The translations under genes and the position numbers were made by a program. Under the pieces are notes generated by a model. It was not told where the DNA came from, did no database searches, and saw nothing but the letters and a program-made list of their open reading frames with translations. A DNA stretch of 64,000 nucleotides from Zeus faber (lineage: Eukaryota > Chordata > Actinopteri > Zeiformes > Zeidae): the NCBI GenBank assembly GCA_960531495.1, contig OY482854.1, positions 7,128,259 to 7,192,258 on the forward strand. Direction: 5' to 3'. Within the stretch, counting starts at the first letter, position 1; each line of letters opens with the position of its first letter. Of the stretch, positions 11,259-21,380 are shown piece by piece.

Positions 11259-11944
11259 GAAGTGTCTCCTTCTTTCGGCTGCTCCAGTTAGGGGTCGCCA
11301 CAGCGGATCATCTGCCTCTAATACCTTCCGTGTTGCGCATCTTCCTCCCTTACACCAACCGCCTGCATGTCCTCCCTCACCACATCCATAAACCTTCTCT
11401 TTGGCCTTCCTCTTTTCCTCTTGCCTGGCAGCTCCATCCTCAGCATCCTTCTCCCAATGTTACTCTCATCTCTCCTTCACACGTGTCCAAACCATCTCAG
11501 TCTGGCCTCTCTCACACCAAACTGTCCAACATGATCTGTCCCTCTAATGGACTCATTCTTAATCCGGTCCATCCTTGTCACTCCCAATGAAAATGTCAAC
11601 ATCCTCCGGTTCAGCCACCTGCCTTTTTGTCAGTGCCACCACCTCTAAATCGTACAACATAGCTGGTCTCACTACCGTCCTGTAGACCTCCCTTTTGGGT
11701 AAAAATGTTTTACTCCTAGTTGGGGTGAGAACAACATCATAACCCTTCTGTCACAGATCACTCCAGACACTCATCTCCCCCCACTCCACCCTGCCTGTAC
11801 TCTCTTCTTCTCCCCTCTCCCACACTCTCCGCTGCTTTGGATGGTCGAGCCCAGGTACTTGAACTTATCCACCTTCTCCACCTCCACTTCTTGCATTCTC
11901 AGCTTTTTGCCGCCCTCCCTCCCATTCAGGCACATGTATTCTGT
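11259..11944 (-). pseudogene. RTE LINE C-terminal region and 3' end
   Basis: Minus strand continues the protein after the SINE with residues such as GGKKLRMQEVEVEKVDKFKY, then decays into several frames. The terminal 100 bases carry the fish RTE 3' end, next to a gtagaag-type simple tail that merges with the target duplication. Confidence 0.75.
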
Positions 11945-12163
11945 TTTACATTTACATTACATTTACGTTTAGTCATTTAGCAGACGCTTTTATCCAAAGC
12001 GACTTACAATTGTTCAAACACCGACGGACGCAGCCATCAGGAGCAATTAGGGGTTAAGTGTCTTGCTCAAGGACACTACAGCATGCTAGCAGGAGGAGCC
12101 TGGGATCCAACCAGCAACCTTTAGATCACTAGACCACCAGCTCTACCGCCTGAGCTACCATCC
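11945..12163 (-). mobile_element. tRNA-derived SINE inserted in the RTE LINE
   Basis: Minus strand begins GGTAGCTCAGGCGGTAGAGC, continues with a B-box-like GGTTGCTGGTTGGATCCC, has a central tgtccttgagcaagacactt block, and ends gtcgctttggataaaagcg...aaatgtaatgtaaa, a tail very common in teleost SINEs. It interrupts the RTE C-terminal frame; an atttac motif at both ends may be part of its target duplication. It looks complete or nearly so. Confidence 0.85.
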
Positions 12164-12226
12164 CCATTTACTCCTGCTGACTTTCATTCCTCTTCCCTCT
12201 TATGTATGCCTCCACTAATCCAGGCT

Positions 12227-12590
12227 CTACTCAACCTGCTCCTTACTCTCACTACAGATCACAATGTCATCTGCAAACATCATAGTCCATGGAGACTCCT
12301 GCCTGATTTCATCTGTTAACCTGTCCATCACCATTGCAAACAAGGAAGGGCTCAGAGCTGATCCTTGATGCAATCCCACCTCCACTTTGAATGCCTTCGT
12401 CACGCCTACTGCACACCTTACTACTGTCTGACTGCCCTCATACATATCCTGTACCACTCTTCCATACTTCACTGCCACCCCTGACTTTCTCATGCAGTAC
12501 CAGACTTCCTCTCTCGGCACTCTATCATATGCTTTCTCTAAATCTACCAAGACGCAATGCAACTCCCTCTGGCCTTCCCTGTACTTTTCC
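12227..12590 (-). pseudogene. RTE reverse transcriptase palm domain
   Basis: Open minus-strand frame carrying the RT signature order: VLVDLEKAYDRVPR (first catalytic Asp), GLHQGSALSPSLF, and MMFADDIVICSES with the catalytic FADD box intact. It begins MEKYREGQREL, which directly continues the segment ending ALRMLMEK beyond the inserted L2. The frame ends shortly after SKEQVE near 12,227. It is part of the RTE LINE, not a host gene. Confidence 0.92.
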
Positions 12591-14992
12591 AAGATTCAAG
12601 ATTCAAGATTCAAGATTTTTATTTGTCACATACATATACATACTTCCATACATATATGCAGTGAAATGTAATGCAACGCACCCGGTGATAGCACACAAGA
12701 AGTCCTAGGAAAAAGTACAAAAATAAAATAAAATAAAAAGTAGAAAATTCCTTTCTAATAGACCGACTAACTGACTCCTAAAACGTAATACAGTAAGTGG
12801 AATACTTATAGAATAAGATAAAAAATATATAGAATAAAATACAATAAAAAATAAATTGAAATAAAATGGAATAGGTTGAAGGAATATGCCTATGTATATA
12901 CAGATATGTGCATTTAAAGTGGCATGTGAATTAAAGTGGCATGTGAATGTGAATAGTGTGAGGTAGTGTTTGGGATAATACAGCACAGTATACAACAGTA
13001 CGGCGCAGCAATACGGCATCACGAACAACCCTGAACAGTGATACAGTATGCGGTACAGTATGCTACATACAGTACAGTAGGTAGTGGAGCCTAGTGCATG
13101 GCTCAGTTAGGACCCCTGGTGAGGTCAGCATTGACAGTTCTGATGGCTTGAGGGAAGAAACTCCGTCTCAGTCTCTCTGTTCTCGCTGCGTGACTGCGGA
13201 GGCGCTTGCCTGACCACAGCAGCTGAAACAGTCCGTTGTTGGGGTGATGAGGATCCTTCATGATCCTACGGGCTCTGCTACTACACCTCCTGGTGTATAA
13301 CTCCTGCAAGGGGGGGAGGGTAGTTCCAGTGGTACGTTCAGCTGAACGCACCACCCTCTGCAGGGCCCGCCTGTCCTGGGCAGTACAGTTCCCAAACCAG
13401 GCAGTGATGTTGCCTGTCAGGATGCTCTCCACTGCTCCAGAGTAGAAGGACTTGAGGATTCCGAGACCCGGAATTTCCTCAGCTGCCTGAGGTGGTAGAG
13501 ACGCTGCCTCGCCTTTCTCACCAGAGTGTCTGTTCTTGTAGTTTGTTATTGTTCGCAGCCCCTCCCACAAGCGTCTTGTGTCCCCCCGCTCCATCTGCAG
13601 CTCCACGGTGTCTCTGTACGTCCGTTTAGCGTCCTTCACCGCCCTCCGCAGATTGTACGACGCCGCTTTGTAATTGTCCATGTTGCCAGATACAAGTCCG
13701 TCGTTGTAAGCGGCCGTGCGCGCATTCAGAGCGCAGCGGATGGATTTATCAACCCATGGTTTCTGGTTTGGAAATATCCGAACTTTCACCGTGGGAACGA
13801 TTTCATCCGCGAGCGTAGCCACAAAACTCACTACAACCTCCGTAAACTCGCTGACGTCACTTGAACTTGTTTGGAACATGTCCCGGTCTACGTCAGTCAG
13901 AGCGTCCTGAAGCGCAGCCTCTGATTGGTCCGTCCACCGCTTCACTTCCCTCGTCATCACCAGATCCCGCGCGATCAGAGGCCTGTAAACAGGAAGCAGC
14001 GAGATCGCGGCGTGATCTGATTTCCCGAAAGCAGGAAGCGACACGGGCTTGTATCCGTTCTTGTAAGGAGTGTAACAATGGTCCAGAGTTCTGTCTCCCC
14101 TGGTGGCACACGTGATGTGTTGGTGGAAATTAGGCAGAACTTTTTTCAGGTTGGCCCTGTTAAAGTCCCCAGTCACCACCACAGCCGCGTCGGGATGTCT
14201 GTTCTGAAATCCGCACAACACATCGTACAGAACCGACAGAGCTGCGTCGGTGTCCGCTTGCGGTGGGATATAAACGGCTGTAATGATGACCGTGCTGAAT
14301 TCCCGGGGGAGATAAAATGGACGGCATGGTATGGTCAGCTGTTCCAGGTTCGGCGAGCAGGAGTGGGAGAGGAATTTGGTGTTGTTGGCGTTACACCAGC
14401 GGTTGTTTACCATTAGGCAGACGCCTCCACCTTTGGATTTCCCCGACTCTCCCGTTCTGTCGCCGCGGAACACGGAGAAGGCCTCGGCTGGACGTATGGC
14501 TTCATCCGGCACCAGTGGGTTCAGCCATGTTTCCGTCAGGCAGAGGACGCAACAGTTCCTCGTGTCACGCTGGAATTGAATCCTCGCTCGAAGTTCATCC
14601 ATCTTGTTCTCCAGGGACTGGACGTTAGCAAGAAGGATGCTTGGCAGAGGTGGACGGTAAGGTTGCGTCCTCATTCTGACCCGAATGCCGCCTCTTTTAC
14701 CTCGGTGCTTCCTCCGTGGGCCGGCTCGTGGAACAGCGACTCCATTTTTGTTGTTGTTGCGAGTGTTCCCGCGTAGGATTTCCGCCGGCCACTCTGCTCC
14801 CACGGATAAAAAGTCCCAAAGTTGTTCGTTTAGGGAAATTTTTATATCCATGAGTGCATCGCGGCCGTATGAGTTAATTGTTGATGTTTTTCTGGCGAAC
14901 ATTGTGATAAAAAAAGGAAAAACATACTAAAGAGTAAGAAAGAAACCGGAGCGCCGGCGCAGGCGACCGCAAGGGGCGGCGCCACTATCGCC
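12591..14992 (-). mobile_element. L2-group LINE nested in the RTE LINE, internally deleted
   Basis: The 2,402-bp element is flanked by the 8-bp duplication ACTTTTCC (12583-12590 and 14993-15000), which is cleanly at the break in the RTE frame. Its 3' end on the minus strand is a run of the heptamer attcaag/cttgaat, typical of this LINE group. The 5' end (near 14,992) is very GC-rich and precedes the start codon by about 90 bases, so the copy reaches the true 5' end. A block of about 1.1 kb covering the reverse transcriptase is missing compared with the copy at 59-62 kb. Being nested, it is younger than the RTE element. Confidence 0.92.
13103..14902 (-). CDS. L2-group LINE protein: endonuclease fused to C-terminal domain, RT deleted
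   Basis: A 599-codon open frame. A basic N-terminus (residues about 50-80) precedes an apurinic-type endonuclease with all its usual motifs: LLANVQSLENKMDEL (Asn93), CLTETWL (Glu124), AVYIPPQ (Tyr211), VVVTGDFN (Asp246/Asn248), RTLDH and GKSDHAAI (Asp296/His297). After about residue 420 the normal protein would enter reverse transcriptase. Here TITNYK is followed by NRHSGEKGEAASLPPQAAE, which is the RT thumb region read in the wrong frame, and then the correct C-terminal frame resumes at ILKSFYSG...AWFGNC...DRRALQRVVRSAERTTG. The deletion joint is near 13,533. Without RT it cannot copy itself. A remaining nicking activity is possible but only inferred. Confidence 0.85.
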   Translation of the reverse strand: MFARKTSTINSYGRDALMDIKISLNEQLWDFLSVGAEWPAEILRGNTRNNNKNGVAVPRAGPRRKHRGKRGGIRVRMRTQPYRPPLPSILLANVQSLENKMDELRARIQFQRDTRNCCVLCLTETWLNPLVPDEAIRPAEAFSVFRGDRTGESGKSKGGGVCLMVNNRWCNANNTKFLSHSCSPNLEQLTIPCRPFYLPREFSTVIITAVYIPPQADTDAALSVLYDVLCGFQNRHPDAAVVVTGDFNRANLKKVLPNFHQHITCATRGDRTLDHCYTPYKNGYKPVSLPAFGKSDHAAISLLPVYRPLIARDLVMTREVKRWTDQSEAALQDALTDVDRDMFQTSSSDVSEFTEVVVSFVATLADEIVPTVKVRIFPNQKPWVDKSIRCALNARTAAYNDGLVSGNMDNYKAASYNLRRAVKDAKRTYRDTVELQMERGDTRRLWEGLRTITNYKNRHSGEKGEAASLPPQAAEEIPGLGILKSFYSGAVESILTGNITAWFGNCTAQDRRALQRVVRSAERTTGTTLPPLQELYTRRCSSRARRIMKDPHHPNNGLFQLLWSGKRLRSHAARTERLRRSFFPQAIRTVNADLTRGPN

Positions 14993-16413
14993 ACTTTTCC
15001 ATCAGCATTCTTAAAGCAAACATTGCATCTGTAGAACTCTTTCCTGTCATGAAACCATACTGCTGCTCGCTGATCCCCACCTCTCCTCTTAACCTAGCCT
15101 CCACTACCATTTCCCATAGCTTCATGCTGTGGCTGATCAACTTTATTCCCCTGTAGTTACTACAGCTCTGTACGTCTCCCTTATTCTTGAAGATGGGTAC
15201 CAGTACACTTCGCCACTTCTCCGGCATCCTCTCCCTTTTCAGGATGGTGTTAAAAAGTCTAGTTAGAAACATAACTGCCATCTCACCTAAACATTTCCAT
15301 GCTTCCCCAGGAATGTCATCTGGGCCAACTGCCTTTCCACTCTTCATTTTCTTTAATGCTGTTCTCACCTCATCCTTGCTAATTTGCTGCAACACACTCT
15401 CCTCACTGGTCAGCACATTCCCTTCATTATCCTTCATCACCCTAACCTGCTGTACATCCTTCCCAGCTTGGTCCCTTTGTCTTGCCAATCGGTACGAGTC
15501 CATTTCTCCTTCCTTACTTTCCAACCTCTCATACAACTCCTCTTATGCCTTTTCCTTTGCCTCTGTCACTTCTCTCTTCGCTTTGCGCTGCATAAGCTTG
15601 TACTCCCATTTACTTTCTTCATCTCTCTGACTATCCCATTTCCTCTTCGTTAACCTCTTCTGCTCTATGCTCTCCTGTACTTCCTCATTCCACCACCAAG
15701 AGTCCTTGTCTTCCTTCCTCTTCCCGCATGATACAACGAGTACCTTCTTGGCTGTCTCCCTTAGCAGTTATACAGTTTTTTCTCAGTCATCTGGTAACTG
15801 TTCATTCCCACCTGTTGCCTGCTATACCTCTTCCCTAAATTGCATTCAACACTCCTACTTTTAAAACTTCCACCATTTTATCTCAATTTCTATACGATAC
15901 TATTTCACTTTCTTCCTCTTCTTGGCCTCCAGAGTCATCCTACAGACCACCAGCCGATGCTGCCGAGCAACACATTCCCCTACCACCACTTTGCAGTCAC
16001 TGATCTCTTTCAGATTGCACCTCCTGCATAAGATGTAGTCCACCTGTGTGCACCTTCCTCCACTCTTGTATGTCACCCTGTGTTCCTCCCTCTTCTTTAA
16101 ATACGTATTCACAACAGCCAATTCCATCCGCCAATTCCATCCGCCAATTCCATGGCGAAATCCATCACCATCTGTCCTTCCACATTTCTCTCCTTGACAC
16201 CATACCTACCCCTCACCTTCTCATCACCTATGTCTCTGATCCCTTCGCCAACATGCCCATTGAGATCTGCTCCAACGACCACTCTCTCCCCACCACTACA
16301 TTCAACTCCCTAAAGAATTCTTCTTTCTCTTCCATCTCACACCCAACTTGGGGAGCATATGCACTGATCACATTCATTGTCGCCCCTTCAAATTCCAGCT
16401 TCATGCTCATCAC
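14993..16413 (-). pseudogene. RTE endonuclease (partial), linker and RT N-terminus
   Basis: Minus-strand pieces: endonuclease fragment with VISAYAPQ (16,413-16,228), a fragment with TQVDYILCRRCNLKEI (about 16,127-15,900), then a 183-codon open stretch 15,536-14,985 containing KMKSGKAVGPDDIPGE and FKNKGDVQSCSNYRGIKL, the RT finger motifs that carry the conserved Asn-Tyr-Arg. A stop (EKA*EELYERL near 15,545) and other breaks interrupt it. The last residues ALRMLMEK run straight into the palm segment at 12,590 once the L2 insertion is ignored. Confidence 0.85.
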
Positions 16414-16448
16414 TCTCCGACACTCTCATCACCTCCAAAACACTCTTG

Positions 16449-16461
16449 AAAGGTAGAAGTA
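16449..16461. repeat. Target-site duplication of the RTE LINE, right copy
   Basis: AAAGGTAGAAGTA, identical to 11246-11258. Confidence 0.85.
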
Positions 16462-16515
16462 TGTAAAGTTCCAAAAGTTCTTATAACTTTCCATTCCTTA
16501 ACTAAATCTTGATTC

Positions 16516-16557
16516 AGAAGAAGAAGAAGGAGAAGAAGAAGAAGAAGAAGAAGAAGA
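16516..16557. repeat. (GAA)n tract, 3' tail of the adjacent SINE
   Basis: Near-perfect GAA/AGA repeats; on the minus strand this is the (TTC)n tail that follows gattaaagattc in the neighbouring V-SINE. Confidence 0.85.
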
Positions 16558-16637
16558 ATCTTTAATCGTCACACAGCACACCACAACAACACATGCATTG
16601 ATGCAAACACACACACACACACACACACACACCACAC

Positions 16638-16668
<31 letters not shown>

Positions 16669-16915
16669 GCGCGCTTGGGATGGTGGTCGGTGAAATAGGT
16701 TCTCTGCATTTAACCCATCTTGGCTTGTCCTTCCTCCGGTGGGGGAAGGACAAGAGGCAGGAGCTCTTCTCCTTGGGGGCAGGAGCTGCTGCCCACTGCC
16801 AGGAGCAGTGTCCTGCCTCCAAGTCAACGACGCACCCGGGGACCTGGATACATATGTCCATTGCTGGTCAGACAATGATGTTGTGCATGCTTTTGGTGGG
16901 GGTCCTTAGAAGATG
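16558..16915 (-). mobile_element. V-SINE (DANA-like), 5'-truncated copy 1
   Basis: Minus-strand sequence matches the 3' two-thirds of the copy at 57.4 kb: ccaccaaaa.catgc, the tggacat and ccccgggtgcgtc blocks, the aaggacaagcc block, a long internal GT array (here 16,605-16,672 as CA), and a gtgtgctgtgtgacgattaaagattc end. The tRNA-like head is missing, a normal 5' truncation. Confidence 0.85.
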
Positions 16916-17571
16916 TGAATATTGAATATATATATTGAATATATATTGAAGTGCATTTTCATCTGTAGACATTTACATTTTGAGAATATGAAATGTAATC
17001 TTGTGAGAGACTGCGATATACAACAACACATCGAAAATGCTGAGTAAAAGTGTCATTGTTCACAACCCAAGGCAACTAATACACAAATCAAAGGCGCTGA
17101 AGAGAAAATACTTGCCATTAATGAGCAGAAGAACAGAAGTGGAATAGTCTGTGTGAATTGGCCATTCTACAAGCTTTGCCAAAATATATTTTGCAACTAT
17201 GCACTAGCCAACTCTATTAGGCTCTCTACTTCTTCAACGACATTCTCGTCGTCTTCATGTTCACCCAGGTCGCCGGGTAAAAAATACCAAGGCACTGATT
17301 TACGTGTATATATTTTTATAGCTTCTTACCTGGAAGATGTCAGTAGATCTGTTCGATTGACATTTTAAATCTGTGGTCCACATTACTTTGCCAGATTAAT
17401 AAAAAAATAAATAGAAAATAATCCTTGAAATGTCGTCTGAGAGTCCCTCAAAACACTGTAACGTAATTAAAATGTGCAATGATGCTTGGTGATGAGTTCA
17501 AATTACAAGGTGGTGTAGGAAAAATAGAAGCAGTGCATTGGAAATTACTCACAGAAATATCACAATGTTTG

Positions 17572-17576
<5 letters not shown>
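16916..17576. other. AT-rich unassigned spacer
   Basis: Begins with three tandem attgaatatatat units just beyond the SINE. Otherwise no gene and no recognised element, except a short segment at 17,318-17,353 repeated at 18,342-18,377. Confidence 0.4.

Positions 17577-17603
<27 letters not shown>
17577..17603. repeat. Homopolymer run of 27 A
   Basis: Uninterrupted A-run immediately before the head of a V-SINE; probably a preferred insertion site or part of its target duplication. Confidence 0.9.
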
Positions 17604-17604
17604 G

Positions 17605-18027
17605 AAAGGTTGCATGGTGGCACAGTGCATTGCCCGGCTTGGGCACTGATGGCACCGCGCTCCGGCAGGTTATATCCCAAATAGGAGCCTTTCTGTGTGG
17701 AGTTTGCATGTTCTCCCCGTGTTCACATTGGGTTTCCTCCATCTAAAATCAGTAAGGACCCCCACCAAAAACATGCACACATCATCATCTGACCAGCGAT
17801 GGACATTGGAACCAGGTCCCCGGGCGTGTCGACGAATGCTGCCCACTGCTCCTGGCTGCCCCCCCGGAGGAAGGACAAGTCAGGATGGTTCAAATGCAGA
17901 GGCCACATTTCACCGGAGGCCATCCAAAGCATGTGCGTGTGTGTGTGTGTGTGTGTGCGTATATATGCATGTGTTGTAGTGTGGTGTGTCATGTGACAAA
18001 TAAAGATTCTTCTGATTCTTCTTGTTC
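17605..18027 (+). mobile_element. V-SINE (DANA-like), copy 2
   Basis: Starts gttgcatggtggcacagtgc (degraded tRNA-like head), then the conserved ctgtgtggagtttgcatgtt ctccccgtg block and gggtttcctcc. It continues with the ccaccaaaaacatgc and clone-specific middle part, an internal GT array (17,936-17,957), and ends acaaataaagattcttctg. Almost full length. It splits a locally duplicated segment, so it arrived after that duplication or within one arm of it. Confidence 0.88.
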
Positions 18028-18545
18028 TGTATTCAAGGAAACGGATCTTACTGAAAATGTAATCCAACTAAAAAACCGAACTCGACTTTCCTAAAGAAAT
18101 ACATAAATCAGACTTCCAAATCAATGTAAATACGTCATAATTGACATATACGACATCTACCGTCCCAGAAACTCAGGAAGTACTTCAATGCAACAAGGGT
18201 CTGGTTCTAAAATGAATGAGATGAGATTTGCAGTATGACATTTTATAACATCATCATATTATTTACTGTTAATGTACAGATTACGATTGAGAATGTCCAG
18301 TTGGACAGTGTCCAGGGTGCGGAGTGGACCGAGTCATACCTAGTCTTACCTGGTAGATGTCAGTAGATCTGTTCTGTTGTTTTTCGTATTTCATGGAAAC
18401 GTAACTTACTGAAAATGTAATAGAATTAAAGTCAACTAAAGTCAACTAAACTTTACAAATACATTACTTAATTTCAACTGTTATCAGAAATCTACGTGAA
18501 TACGTCATATTTGACATATACAGACGTCATCTCCAGACACACACT
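18028..18545. repeat. Local direct duplication flanking a SINE insertion
   Basis: 18,031-18,165 and 18,385-18,530 share cttactgaaaatgtaat, aaatacatt/aaatacata, a caactgttatcagaaat-like part and aatacgtcata.ttgacatata. Likewise 17,318-17,353 matches 18,342-18,377 (acctgg.agatgtcagtagat). So one old unit of roughly 200 bases exists twice, the left one interrupted by about 675 bases including V-SINE copy 2. Confidence 0.65.
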
Positions 18546-20220
18546 TCAATGCATTCTAGGTAAGATAAGAATGACAAGATAATATTTAAAATAAAAAATA
18601 AAATACTTTTGTTTGTAATTTACATAAACATTAAACATATAAACATTTTCCTACAGCTAAACTAAACTTTAATGAAAAGAAGAAAGTCAGAAAGGCAGAA
18701 AGTGTTTGTAGTATTACCAAATTGCTCCATAATAATGATAATTCAAAATAACTGTGGAAGTTACATAAATCTTGTCTTCATTACAATATAGACAAATGGG
18801 ATATTAAACTGAATTTTCAAATTGTACATTATTAAAAGAATAAGTTCAATAAAGTATTAATGACAAATACATGTATTTATATATAATATAAATTAAATAT
18901 ATTTATTATTGTTATGAAAAGTAATTACTGCAGTTGTTTTTGTCATTGTTACAGATACCGAAAAATAGCAGAAAATATAAGACAATAAAGACTCAGCTAT
19001 TTTATCTTATATAAGAACAGCTCAACTATTTAGAACAGCTATTTAGAACTTCATAATGCGTACGTAATGCCGTGAAAGTTGCATACGTGAAATTCCATGA
19101 ATGTAATCACGTTACGTTTTAATGTCCGGGTCACCGATCAGGTAAGTCACAATATTAAAAAAAATGTATGGACGTAACTATCCGATGTTAGTCCACAATG
19201 TTTGATGTTTGTACGTTTTGTAAATTGTGATGCATTTCACATAACACAAATAACTATAATACGTACCTAACACGAATAAGCTGGACCCCATGTATTGCTG
19301 CCTGCAGCTATATTTTATTATTATTAATATTATTATTATTATTATTAGTAGTAGTAGTAGTATTATTAGTATTATTAGTATTATTGGTATTTTTATTAGG
19401 CTACAGTGTTCCGGCCAGAAGACAGAAGAGGATGAAGCTGCATCAGCATGCTACGATGCATGCATGTGGAGAGGAGTCTCTGGGAGAGACAGAACCTTAC
19501 ACGATAGGATGAGCAGGGAAGATTGAAAGAATCAGAGGTCACTTTTTGGGCTGCTGCCTTACAGGCTTCCAGGCACTGTACCACAAACTCAACAGCAACC
19601 ACCACATGTCATGTACTAGTGTGAACAGAGCCAGTATAAGCAAAACTCAACCAGTTTATTGAAGCACTCCAACGAAACCTGATGAGACCACTACGTACAG
19701 ACAGTTATATATAACTGTAAAGCCTTTTCACACCATCAAGATATGTGTCAAATACCAGTTTGTGTTGCAATAGTACATATCATATTTTTTCTACTTGCAC
19801 ACCTTTCTACCTTGTGTTTAACTTGATAGTTTATAATTTAAATTTTATATACATTTCATATATTTTATTGTGTTGAACTTGATATACTTGAATACTATTC
19901 CAGTTTAAATTCCAGTTTTTGTTTTATGTCTTGAGTACTGCAATACTTGTATTGCTGTTCTATTGTTTTATAATTGTTCTATTTTTTGGACACTTGAATA
20001 CTGGCTGAGGCCTTAGTTTTAAGGGAAAACATATTTAATTTTTATTTTATTTAATATGCATACATGCCTTTGTCTGTAAATAAATGCTTTACAAAACACA
20101 AGATAAGGTTGATCTAATTTACTAAAGAAGCACAGCATAACAGTAACAATTATGATTCAAAAAAGGCACTCTGATAAAGCATCAACACTGTTTACTCAGA
20201 TAACATTGCTGTAATGTTTT
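18546..20220. other. AT-rich gene-free DNA
   Basis: No supported exon. It holds a compound ATT/TAG microsatellite at 19,314-19,393 and otherwise low-complexity AT-rich sequence. The part at 19,396-19,620 may belong to the Harbinger element next to it, but no motif proves this. Confidence 0.4.
19314..19393. repeat. Compound (ATT)n/(TAG)n microsatellite
   Basis: Runs of att, then tagtagtagtagtag, then interspersed tattattag units. Confidence 0.9.
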
Positions 20221-20221
20221 C

Positions 20222-21380
20222 TGTAATAGTGTTGCGGATTTGTTGGGCAGTGTTAGGTCTCTCTTCCTCATACACCACAGCATGTGGTTAACTCAGACCC
20301 TCTGGTTGATCCCCTCAATGTTCCACCCTCACAAAAAATTTTCTTTCTGTATTTCACACACATTATGCAAAACACAACAGACAACATTGGGCATTAGATT
20401 CAGGTAATTATCATTCATCTTAATTAAGCATCTCCAACATTCTTTCAGTCATCAAAAGGCATCCTCAGCCATCCTGGCTGAGCTTAGGATGTGGGTGAAG
20501 CGGGCTTGTTCTTGTGAAAGTTGATGATGCTGGATGAATCCTTTCATCAACCATTGCTTCAATGGCTAGGCAGTGTCTCCACTGATGTGCACAGGGATCT
20601 CAACCGCATCCACGACTTTGATTTCTCTAAGGAAAGAACATTACATTGGCACAACAGTTAGATAACAGTTTATAGTTTGAAGAACACCCACCTTGTCCAA
20701 TAAAATAAACCAATATACAGTATATATATAGATATATACACTTTCCTCTCTGGGGAAAAGGTAGCCATTTTGGCACTCCTCTGCAGTGATGACAAGGTCA
20801 TGGGTACGTCCAGGCCAACCTATGTAGACATCTGTGAAACAAAATATAATTGTATATAATTGCTTAGATAAGTAACAGTAAACAATAGGAGAACAAAATA
20901 ATAAAGTATACTATAAAGTATACAATAAAAAAACAATGAAAAGTCATGCTTACCATAAAATGTGGTCCACCACAGCCTGTGGGATAATTGAATGGCATCC
21001 CTTCCTCTTGTAGTATTCTGCAGGGTTGGCCCTGGGAGAAATATTTGGAATGTGTGTCCCATTTATGGCACCAGCACACTGAGGGTAACCACGCTCTTGA
21101 AATCATGCAATGGTATCGTCCAGGCACTGTCCATTTTGGAGGGAAATGAAACTCTGATACGACGTATTCACCAATGCATTTATAACTTGACGCACCAGCT
21201 TGCACACAGTTGCTATTCCAATTCCAAACAAATAAGAAATTGTGCGTTATTCTCCCGGGATTGTGAGCCACCACAGAACTATGGGGAGTCTTCAGCATGG
21301 TTCACAGGACTCTGAAAGTCTGTCATTTGCTGTGTTATAGCTGGGGAAAGGAGTCTGACCAAGTAGTTAAATGTGGCCTG
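20222..21380 (-). pseudogene. PIF-Harbinger transposase (HARBI1-like) relic
   Basis: On the minus strand, pieces of a Harbinger DDE transposase appear in order: an N-terminal helix-turn-helix-like part with HLFGIGIATVCKLVRQVINA; AGAINGTHIP; EYYKRKGCHSIIPQAVVD; DVYIGWPGRTHDLVI; AEECQNGYLFP; EIKVVDAVEIPVHISGDTA; PLKQWLMKGFIQHHQLSQEQ; and LNLMPNVVCCVLHNVCEIQK. The usual GAIDGTHI motif reads GAINGTHI, replacing a probable catalytic Asp by Asn. Two GT-AG introns are still recognisable: 20,832-20,953 (gtaagcatg...tttcacag) joins ..TFY to DVYIGW exactly, and another lies near 20,628-20,745. Several stops and frame changes exist. Terminal repeats were not found. Confidence 0.88.

Larger units (their letters stand above)
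11259..16448 (-). mobile_element. RTE-clade LINE, 5'-truncated, with two nested insertions
   Basis: Bounded by an identical 13-bp target duplication. On the minus strand it reads from the middle of the apurinic-type endonuclease (VISAYAPQ near 16,360), through the linker and reverse transcriptase fingers, to the RT palm and the C-terminal region with the fish RTE 3' end (gtcgccacagcggatcat on +). It lacks the N-terminal endonuclease half, so it is a 5'-truncated copy. An L2-group LINE (12,591-14,992) and a tRNA SINE (about 11,945-12,163) are inserted in it, leaving about 2.6 kb of RTE sequence. The words LHQGSALSP and FADDIVICSES place it in the RTE clade, near Rex3/BovB types. Several frame breaks make it dead. 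Confidence 0.9.

Noticed and set aside
12075-12163. A tRNA gene on the minus strand
   Set aside because: The A-box and B-box-like words belong to a SINE head; the cloverleaf is not intact and it is followed by the SINE body.
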